DNA of 64,000 bases from Clavulina sp. PMI_390 (lineage: Eukaryota; Basidiomycota; Agaricomycetes; Cantharellales; Hydnaceae). The stretch spans positions 163,560 to 227,559 of the forward strand of contig WIDE01000023.1 in the NCBI GenBank assembly GCA_015039315.1, given 5' to 3'. Of the stretch, positions 55,514 to 64,000 are shown in pieces. The stretch's first letter is position 1, and each line of letters begins with the position of its first letter. Made by a program: the position numbers and the translations under genes. Under the pieces are notes generated by a model. The model had not been told where the DNA came from and did not search any database. It was given only the letters and a program-made list of their open reading frames with translations.

Positions 55514-58194
55514 CTAAGAGCCATACTGCTGAAGCTCATTGTCGCACATTAGGAACTGTTCCAACGAAGACACATATGCCTCCGATGCCTCTGCCTGTCT
55601 CGATAAGACACTATCTTTTCGCTCATAGGGTGAGACGACAGCGACAAGCACCTCCTTCCGAAGATCGGTGGCCTTCCCAAATGCGATGCGAGCATGGCGT
55701 ATGGCCCCAAGGGCATACAAGGATACACCCAAATTGTGTTCAGCTGCAGCCAGATCAGCGCGCCGGTGGGCGGATTGTTGGAAGGCGATTACAGCCTCCT
55801 TTTTCACTCCATACGCTTCCTCGTACCGCCCTGTTCGGTGCAGCGCCCAACCGTAGGCATGGAGGGCGGTGACAAGGTCCAAGCCCCATATCTCCCCGAA
55901 CCGCACATAGCGGTGCTCGTGATCGGTAGATGACGTCGATGGCGCTGGAGCTTTTGGTGGGGCCGGACGACCATAAGCCTGTTCGGCAGCCCGCCGAAGT
56001 TTTACGCACTCCCCAAGAATCCGGCATGACTCGTCGAGCGAGCGAGGCCCGAGCTCGCCAAGCGTAAGACCATAGTTGTACATGGACTGAGCGAGTGCAG
56101 CGCGGTGCTTGGGAGTGGGGTCCGCTTGGTACAGGATTCTTCTGAGAGCAACAGCTGCTTCCTCTGCCTCGCGTGCCTCGCGGAAGCGCCTTAAAGAACC
56201 GAGAGTGACACCATAGTTGTACAGCGACGCGGCAAGATCCCAACAGTGCCGCTTATCTTGCTTATACAAAGCACGACGAATTGTGATCGCCTCGGCTTGT
56301 ACCTTGCACGACTCCTGGCTCCTGCTCCCTTGGGCTTCTGTGTCTGTCCTGTACTCGTGCAGGCAAACGCTATAGTTGAAGAGGGAGTGAGCTAATTTAG
56401 CGCGATATATGGGCGAGGAAGGTTCTGCAGCGACTAGGATCTGGCACAATCGGATATGCTCTACCCAGAGGAATCGCTCCTCAATATATCGCTCGGATAT
56501 ATGCAAGTGAGCAAGGATGGGAAGCAGGTCTTTGAGTAGCTCATGTCCTAGAGTACGTGCGCGAGAGCTCAGTCGGCGATCCACATGCTCTTGATCCCAT
56601 AATCGAGAATTTTTCTAATTCAATCGATGCGATAAGTTGGTGAGTTTCCATCGCTTTATGGATGTGAAGGTGTCAACTGACCAGGGCAGACTTGTGAGCA
56701 TCTCGGAGCGACGGGTTATCTTGTCGAAGGGATGCCTCCAATAGATTAGTGATCTACGCAAAAGAAAATTAGCCTCTCACAAATGCTGATAGGGGATATA
56801 CTAACGGAAGATGTTCGAGGGACATGATACAAGCAACGTAGCCTCTCTTTCACTCGATTTCGAATATCTCTAGCAAGCTCTGGATGCTGGATATTACCGT
56901 CTACAAATGACCCGTGATATTCCCCACCGAGGTGTTCTTGGATAAGGGAGCAGAAGAACCAGCAGTTGGCCTATTGGACAATAGAGTTCAGGCATCGACG
57001 GATGGAGTGAAATAAGCTTGCGTGCACGTACCGGCCACACTTGATATTCGCGGATCTCTTCGGTAATCACCACGAGGAAATGACGCAATTCGCCCAGGGT
57101 AGGAATGGTCTGAAACTCTTGGCGGTTTTCAAATCGCCCTGAACCAATGAGATCCTTCTTCTCGGTAGCCAGTTGTGCCTAAAAGGTCGTGGACGCGTCA
57201 GCGCTCGCGCTAACACAAACACGAGCTAGCAAAGCCTGTTCAAGTAGTTTGCTTACCACATCGTTCGAGTCTGTTGTCCCGTTGCGGATCAGGCTATATG
57301 TCGAGTTGCCTTTCCCGAGACGGCGATCGAGACGCAGATACACGTTTTTCCGCCCACTCCTCTTGAGTTCGAGGATGATGAACCGATGACGAATCGCGCC
57401 TAGCCGTGTCTGCGTGTAAGTCTCCGTGCGCACGATTTCCGCTCGTTGGAGGGAACGATGAAGCCTGATAACTTCGCAGAAATTCGAGAGGGGGAGAGCG
57501 TGCGCTGCATATATGTTGATGATATGATCCGATGCCGAAGAGAATACCCGACGGCGGGCTTTTTCCAGCGGCGAGAATGATGAGAACATCGATATGTTGC
57601 TGAGCCGCCTGCTGGAAGGACTTGTCGGACTCTGCGGTTCATCATCGCACACTGGCATTTGCGTAACCAGCGATCGTCGTTCATCGTCGTTGAAAAAATC
57701 GAACTAGAAATTTGTCTGGTCGTGAGCCCCTCAAGCTCTACTCCGTATAATCAAGAAAAGAAGACATACCACCGTTGAGTTGGAGAACGCGTCATCAGCC
57801 GTGGGGGGTGCAAGCAATGCCTTATCGGTAACCAGGGGCCCGAGCACAGGGATTTTTGGTTTCAAGGAGTCTCTTTTGGAGACTAGCGTGCTCGCCCGAG
57901 TCACTGAGACCTTGGGGCGCGTGTACGGTGATGGGGGTACTTCTAACCGGTCTCCGAATACAGGCTGCAACCCAAAGAGGTATGTCACCGCGAGATAACA
58001 CACAGACTAAACTTAGCGCTGCCTAACCGACTTACCTGTCGCGGGGAAGAGTTTGTGGATGAGGTCTGGTCCGAGCTATAATCAGCGACTAGGGTGACAT
58101 AGTCGACTTGCTTTTGGCTGTGAGGTGGTACGACGATGGCTGGGGGGACCGCAGCGCGGAGAGCGCCCATGGAAAATCGGTTGGAATCCTTCAT
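55514..58194 (-). CDS. TPR protein with an unclassified central domain (divergent pair, member 1)
   Basis: Seven exons (58194-58036, 57964-57770, 57703-57257, 57178-57032, 56970-56806, 56753-56682, 56614-55514) encode 761 residues. About 170 residues of low complexity (IVVPPHSQKQ, VPPSPYTRPK) come first. A conserved, unclassified domain follows (about 190-370): LHRSLQRAEIVRTETY, HRFIILELKRSGRKNVYLRLD, then TLGELRHFLVVITEEIREYQ and NCWFFCSLIQEHLGG. The C-terminal half holds about five TPR-like repeats with the pattern LAxSLYNYGVTLGxLxRxxEA: LAHSLFNYSVCLHEY, LAASLYNYGVTLGSL, LAQSMYNYGLTLGEL, LHAYGWALHRTGRYEEA and HNLGVSLYALGAIRHA. No catalytic motif or membrane helix is visible. TPRs suggest a scaffold; I do not recognise the middle domain. 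The gene starts back-to-back with member 2, 1.2 kb away. Confidence 0.85.
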
Positions 58195-59422
58195 TGTAAT
58201 GAGAGATAAGAGAGAAAAGGAAGAGAGAGAGAGTAGTAGGAGAGGTACGCGGCTAGCGGGCTTCACTGTAAGTCAGAAAGCATCAAGCTAGACGGTCCAG
58301 CTGCCAAGGAAGCAAGTGGTTGGACGCAAGACCGGTGCAAGTGGGTGGGTTTGTTTGGAGAGGCCCAGGGTCAGGAGATCTCCTCTAGGTTATATCAAAC
58401 TGACTCTGAATCACACTATACATGTCGCAATTAGCCGTCTTACCAGGGACCCGAGAGACGCAGACGGAACTGGAATTACGACGAGAAGCCATTACATTGG
58501 GCTGACGCGCGCCTGCTCAATAAGCTCGAGAAAGACTAATGAGGAGCAAATCGTGGGATGATTTGCGGCTCGGTGTTGTCATACTACCGACCCCAGATTG
58601 TGTGCCGAAATGCTTTGCTGCGCCCGTTTGAGCAAGTGGGGTCCAGGCAAATGTGAACGATCTCATGGGTTGACTAATTAGCAAAGATTTCTTCCTTGGT
58701 CGTTTTATGTAGCAAATTAGACCGCGAACGTGGCCCAGTAGACGACGGGATACCCCAGGAAAAAAACCTCGGTCGGAAGCGAGCGGTCGAAGACGATGCT
58801 TATTGATAATTTTGCGTCAGGGGGTGTGTCATCATGGATGGCTGTGACCAAATGTCCAGGAGAATGAGTGGTGGCTGCAAAACCTGACGCCCACCATGTC
58901 AACGAACTTTCCAGAGGTGTAAAGACAAGGCTGATGAGGGGAGGTCAGGAAAGGTTGACAGCTGTCACAACAATCTTACGCTCCTTCATGGCGAATGCCG
59001 AGTCGGTGTGCCCTGCACTCCAACTTACTCCATGACCACGTGGAGCGACGAGCTCGACGAGCCCACATTACTTTCCCCGCCTTCTCGCAATTCATCAATT
59101 CATCCCCTTCCAGACCAATATTCATGTCGCGGGTAGCGCAGATCAGCCCGTGCTTGAAGACGCGAACATGTACGCGCAATGTGATTGGTTGTGGCCACTT
59201 GTGGGGGGTTCGATTCAATTCAGTTGGCCAAATCAGGCAACACCCACCCCTCCAGCGTGCTTGCTATCGACTGCGTCCCATGTGTTTTGACTGAACCCCT
59301 GCACACCGTCCACGCTACTCGTATACACGCCATCTTTTATTGCTTATATCGACCCCACTTGCTCTACACTCCACTCTAGACGCTCTATTTGTGCTCTTTG
59401 CTCTCAACAAACATCTTTGCAT
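58195..59422. other. Head-to-head promoter interval of the TPR pair
   Basis: About 1.2 kb shared by two divergent genes, so both promoters lie here. The first 60 nt next to 58194 are GA-rich on the plus strand (GAGAGAGAGAG at about 58224-58234). The last 60 nt before 59423 are pyrimidine-rich. No gene is recognised between them. Confidence 0.55.
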
Positions 59423-62164
59423 ATGTTCATGACAGATTCTCGACGACCATCAACAAGTACGCTGGATACTAATTCGGAACACCTCTTGGACACCCCACCC
59501 TCGAGCGAAGATGCGCTTACGCAGCTCATTTCCATTCAAACTGGTGAAGAACTCTTCACGCTGTCCCAGGTCCCAGAGGTGAGCAAAACGTGGTCGTCAT
59601 ACCCCCCCACAATCGTTGAAGCTGGTTTTCTTGCAACAGCTAGAGCTATTTGACTACACTTTTGATCAAAGCCAGCAAAATTCAGACTCGGAAGAGCAGC
59701 CACCAGCAGCAGGACCATCGAGACTCCGCAAACCTCGTCCCCCACCGATCAGCCGGAATGTGTCCAGTTCTGTGGAGGAATCTTCGACCCCAGAAGGGGA
59801 CCCATGGATCACAGTGGATGCAGAGGGAGGGCTATTACCAACCACCGATCTTGCTGATCAAGATTCCGAGTCTGCTGTGGCAAGTCACCCCCATTGCTTT
59901 TTGCATGCTGTGTCAATGCGCTTACATTGTTGTTGTCATTGTTCTGTAGTACGACTTTTTCATTGAAGACGATGGGAAATCTCTCCTAGCCGATCTTGAA
60001 GGGGAGAAATTCCCCAGACCGGTGACAGAAGTGTTGACAAGGGCCGAAACATCGCTCAGTGTCCGCACTACCAAGCGCTCGCGTTTTTCGCGAGGCATTC
60101 GCGGCCTATCTACCGTTTCACATAATACGATCGAATCCTTTGGGTCTGTCGTGCTCTCTCTATCACAGCTTTGCGACGCCATAGAACGGCATCGATCCCT
60201 TCAGCGCGCAGAAATTGTCGCTACCGAAAGCTATGCTCTCTGGATGGGCGCGTTTCTCCACAGATTCATTGTTCTGGAGCTCCATCGCCAAGGCAGGAAA
60301 CCTGTTTATCTTCGATTGGACCGTCGATTAGGCAAGGGTGCCTCAACCTTCAGCCTGATTCGTTCCAGCGGGTCCACCCCAGCCAATGACGTGGTGAGTC
60401 GGGTGCCACCAACTTGGCTCCTTGAACCTATTCGACTCATTTCCAATATTTCCAATGGGATTCTAGGCTCAATTCGCTTCGTTCAAGAAAGATTTGATGA
60501 CCGGGGCCCGCCTGGAGAATAAACAACTATTCGAGAATGTTCCTACTTTGGGCGAGCTGCGGCACTTTTTGCTGGTGATATGTGACGAGATTAAGACGTA
60601 TCAAGTGTGGCCGGTATGTGATATTCCAAAACGTATCGGCGGATCCACATGAAGAAGCTGATCAATTGTCTCCGCTCCACAGGCGAATTGCTGGTTCTTC
60701 TGTTCGCTTCTCCAGCAGCATCTGGCGGGAGAGCACGAAGGTCGCTTCAAGGAGGGCGGCATACAGTACCCGGAATTGGCTCGCGATATCCGTGAACGCG
60801 TCAAACAGCGACTACGATTACTCTATCATGTGCCCATGGCACTATCTGTAAGCTCTTTTTCTTTATGGGAATATGTCATGCAAAGTTAACTGTGTATCCA
60901 TGCGTGGTGCAAAGATAACTACTTTATTGGAATCATTTCGTGACCCTACATACGCCATACCGGAAGACAAGCTGAATGCTGCCTTGGTGAGCCTTCCGCA
61001 CTGACCAAGCTGTCAACCTCATCAGTGTGTAGGAGGAGCTCACTTTCGTTGGGTTCGATGTAGGAACTTTCCCGAAAGTGGGATCTGGTCGAGAACAATC
61101 CTTCCCCTCGATCTCGTCGCGTCGCAGCAGCGCTCATACACCAATTACTTCCTGTCCTTGCCCATTTCCACATCTCCAAACAGTATCTCCCTGAGCGTCT
61201 CCTGTGGAGGCAGCATGTCGAGCTCTGCCGCCTCCTGCTGGATGCAGACCCGACCGCGACTCGCCTTGGTGGCGAGCTTGCCCATTCACTCTTTAATTAT
61301 GGTGTCTGTTTGCATGAGTACCATACACCATCCGAACCACCAGGCAGTCGAATACAAGAGTCGTGTGCCGCGCAGGTAGAGGCTCTTGGGATCCGCCGTG
61401 TCCTCAGTACGTACGACGAGCGACAAAAGTGGGATCTGGGAGTCTCGCTTCACAACTATGGCATCTCCCTCTCAGCTGCGGGTCGTGTTCTCGAGGCATG
61501 CAACATTGAGGAAGAAGCTGTTGCGCTACGAAGGGGGTTCTACGATGCTGAGCCCTCGTCAATGAAATATCGCACTGCGCTAGCACAATCCACGTATAAT
61601 TACGGCCTCTCCCTCGCTGAGGCGGACGCTGCGGGCCTTTTGGACTGCATCGACGAAGCATGCAAGGTGCTCGAGCAGTCGCTCTGGCTCCGGCGCCAAG
61701 GACGCTCTTCCATGGCTGCATCAACAACCACCGCACGCACGTCCTCCGCCACGCTCAACGATGTCCGATATGGGGACCGATGGGGACTCGAGCTCGCTGC
61801 GGGGCTGAATGCACATGGGTGGGCGCTACACTGCGCAGGGCGATACAAAGAAGCATGCACCGTCAAAGCTGAAGCTGTCGCGGCATACCGCGCCTCACCC
61901 GCCCATCGGCGCACTGATCTCGCTTCGGCGGTGCATAACCTCGGCACGTCGCTGTACGAAGTGGGGCGCCTACAGGAGGCCCACGATTGCTTTGGCGAGG
62001 CGGTGAGGATTCGCAGGCGTGATTGTGAAGTCGAGCCGGCACTATACCAGGCGGACTATGAAGTATCTTTGCATGATTTTAATGTTTGCCGAAAGGAGAT
62101 GGAGGCGATGGAACGGAAAGCTGGGATACTTGATTCTGATTCGGGGGTAGAAATATCGTTGTAA
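59423..62164 (+). CDS. TPR protein with an unclassified central domain (divergent pair, member 2)
   Basis: Paralogue of member 1 with a matching gene structure: exons 59423-59578, 59640-59876, 59950-60393, 60467-60613, 60683-60847, 60915-60986 and 61064-62164 (773 residues). The last four exons are identical in length to those of member 1 (147, 165, 72 and 1101 nt). The central domain keeps HRSLQRAEIVATESY, HRFIVLELHRQGRKPVYLRLD, TLGELRHFLLVICDEIKTYQ and NCWFFCSLLQQHLAGEH. The TPR half keeps LAHSLFNYGVCLHEY, LGVSLHNYGISLSAAGR, LAQSTYNYGLSLAEA, LNAHGWALHCAGRYKEA and VHNLGTSLYEVGRLQEA. The N-terminus (TDSRRPSTSTLDTNSEHLL) is unrelated to that of member 1, so the two may be regulated or located differently. 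Function unknown. Confidence 0.85.
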
Positions 62165-62307
62165 ATTACTGTAACAATACAGGTTTTTTTCCGGGTTTGG
62201 GCGAGCACAGTAAGTAGTGAAGCATGACTGATCATGAATACAAGAACAGGTGCGTGAAATTCGTACAACAAAAACCAAGAAGGCGTAAGTATTCATCAGA
62301 GGTCAAC

Positions 62308-64000
62308 CTAAGCATCGTACTAATGGTGTGAAGGGTGCAAGTGAGTTGATCGTAAATAGTACAGAGAGCGTAATCGGTGCTTACAAGGATAGAGAGTCCA
62401 GTAGCCCAAGGAGTGAGGCGGTTGTCATCCTCAGGGTCGAGATATTGCCACATCTCAGCCTTGGGGCCAGCGCCCGGCTTCATCGTGTAGAAGTCGCCAG
62501 AAGGTGTGACCACCTCAGATGGACCCACGACAGTAGTCTTGAAGCTATGGGAGGGCGAGAGTCACGAGTCAGCTAGTGCCTGAAATGTCTCGATAGCTTT
62601 GAGAGAATACGTACCGGCGGAGGGTTCCGGTCTTGCCACCAGCACGGCGAACGTTCTTCAGGCTGAATACAGCCTGAAGGGTCGTCGCAGCAGTTCCATA
62701 CACGAACTCCTCACCCAAGATCTTGAACACACCGTCAGCCTGGAGCAGAGAGTAGGCGGTGGCAGGGCGGTTGGGGTCCACGTTGGCGGGAGAGGCGAAC
62801 GCTGCCTCATTCTGACCAATCGCGGCAAGGTCGAGATAGACGCGCTGGTCCTTGTCCAAGTTGTTACCAGCAAGAGTGGAAATCGCCTTGGTCTTACGGT
62901 AGATACCAGGGACAGCAGGATCCAGACCTGAAAGTTGGAATCGTGTCAGTCAGAACTAGGCCAAGATACTATAATAATAATGACGTACGAAGAGCCTCGC
63001 GAACGTAGCCCATCAGCAGGATAAGAGAATCGGTAGAGTACGATGCAGATAGGGCAATGATCTTGTCCTGTAGGGCCTTCTTCTCGGCATACTCTGCCTT
63101 GGCTGCGGCAAGGGCTTCAGGGTTCGAAGAATATTGCGGGGGAGGGAGAGGTGCAAGGTAGAAGTTGATAACGTGGGAGTAGACTGTATTGGCAGGTATA
63201 CGTGAGTACTTGAAGGAAATCGATATGCTTAATAGACTCACTCTGCGAAAGTTCGACAGAGGCGGTGGCAATGAGACCCAAGATGTCCGATGCAGTCTCA
63301 GGGACTGGTGAGTTAAGGCCAGCGAAGCGCTTGAGGATGGCATTGTTATACTCCGTCTTGTTACCACGGATGAAATGCTCGGCGGCAGAGAGGATACCAG
63401 CAATGACCTAAGGAAAGAGAATCAGATAATCGCACTTACCAGAGGCACAAAAAAGACGGGGGGAACTCACGCCGCCCTTGATCTCAGTTACAGAGTACTG
63501 TATGAAGCGCATGAGACGCTCAACACTCTCTGCAGCTTTCACTTTGAGAGGGATCTTAAGCGAGTTTTCGGGCTCCGTATAGATGTAGCTAGAGGGGAAA
63601 TTTGGAAATGAGTGGCGATTCTACTTATTATAAGAAGATCAAAATACTGACGTGTAGATCTCGCGGAGCATGAGGAACATCTGCTGCTCAAAGAAGATAC
63701 CGCTTGGGTCGAACGTAGACTTGAGGGGCAGACCAGCCTATTTTCCACAGCAGATTCCGAAGAAAAAATGAGGACGCTAAGAACTATCTGAGAACATGAG
63801 CGAGACGCACAACTTGGCTGGAAGACCAGTGGACTGGCAGCAGACGGAAAATATCTTTGACGAGATCTACTGTGTGCTTCGAAGGATCGGCCAAGGTGAG
63901 GCTCTTGTCCCTCACAAGTGCCAAAGCCCTGTCATGGAACCAGGTGAAGGTCTTCTTGAGATCGTCTGGGGTGGGGGTGATGAGTTGCTTCAATAGGGTT
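62308..64000 (-). CDS. Psi-producing oxygenase (Ppo)/linoleate dioxygenase-like, C-terminal P450-like part, truncated by the window edge
   Basis: Ppo proteins join an N-terminal haem peroxidase-like fatty-acid dioxygenase to a C-terminal P450-like domain and make oxylipins that control development. Only the P450-like part is here; the gene runs off the right edge. Exons are 64000-63811 (partial), 63737-63652, 63588-63471, 63407-63242, 63183-62989, 62927-62615, 62544-62385 and 62319-62308, about 410 residues. Evidence: PTPDDLKKTFTWFHDRALAL, VDLVKDIFRLLPVHW, AGLPLKSTFDP, YVREALRLDPAVPGIYR, LDLAAIGQNEAAFASPANVD, RPATAYSLLQADGVFKILGE, VFSLKNVRRA and an ending LTPWATGLSILYDA typical of the family. 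Where a working P450 has a cysteine in a GxGxHxC-like loop, the sequence reads ADGVFKILGE with no cysteine, as in 10-dioxygenase-type members. The last coding exon is only 12 nt. Confidence 0.83.

Noticed and set aside
59190..59230. GGTTCGATTC considered as a tRNA T-arm
   Set aside because: No acceptor stem, D-arm or anticodon arm can be formed around it; it lies in the TPR pair promoter.

Overview
This window looks like a piece of a nuclear chromosome from a basidiomycete fungus. Most genes are broken by many short GT-AG introns (about 50-70 nt), intergenic DNA is short, and the gene set is fungal: Fcf1, Rrp42, Puf6, an Ase1/PRC1 homologue, elongin C, a mitochondrial L10, an NDUFA4-like subunit, GMC oxidoreductase, ABCG transporter and Ppo oxygenase. 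The mix of lineage-expanded families (seven-helix DUF6534-like membrane proteins, small osmotin/thaumatin-like secreted proteins, TPR proteins with an unclassified central domain) suggests Agaricomycetes, possibly a Ceratobasidiaceae/Rhizoctonia-type genome. That placement is inference. All splice sites were read by eye and checked for reading-frame phase; there is no transcript evidence. A 610-nt run of N lies at 36505-37114.

Left part (1-11.5 kb): the decayed 3' part of a GMC oxidoreductase gene, FCF1, an unassigned stretch, a 16-exon seven-helix membrane protein gene, a 2.1-kb gene-poor gap, a WrbA-type NAD(P)H:quinone oxidoreductase, an NFKBIL1-like protein, and a short gene holding only a Tc1/mariner-type DNA-binding region.

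Middle (12.8-36.5 kb): mitochondrial ribosomal L10 (minus), an ABCG half-transporter, an unrecognised single-pass membrane protein, a tandem pair of AIF/AMID-like FAD oxidoreductases duplicated with their promoters, a second WrbA gene on the minus strand, the exosome subunit RRP42, two more copies of the 16-exon membrane protein gene on the minus strand, an unassigned stretch, and a small NDUFA4/MLRQ-like gene. The 16-exon family and WrbA occur in opposite orders on opposite strands at about 4-9 kb and 25.7-34 kb, which suggests an old inverted segmental duplication.

Right part (37-64 kb): PUF6 (minus, 3' end in the N gap), a zinc-finger-like protein, three tandem secreted osmotin/thaumatin-like genes sharing promoter elements, a type II membrane O-fucosyltransferase-like protein, elongin C, the Ase1/PRC1 spindle-midzone protein, a head-to-head pair of TPR paralogues with nearly identical exon lengths, and the C-terminal half of a Ppo-type fatty-acid oxygenase whose P450-like domain lacks the haem-thiolate cysteine. 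Conserved housekeeping genes are interleaved with recently duplicated accessory families. I see no rRNA, tRNA or CRISPR.
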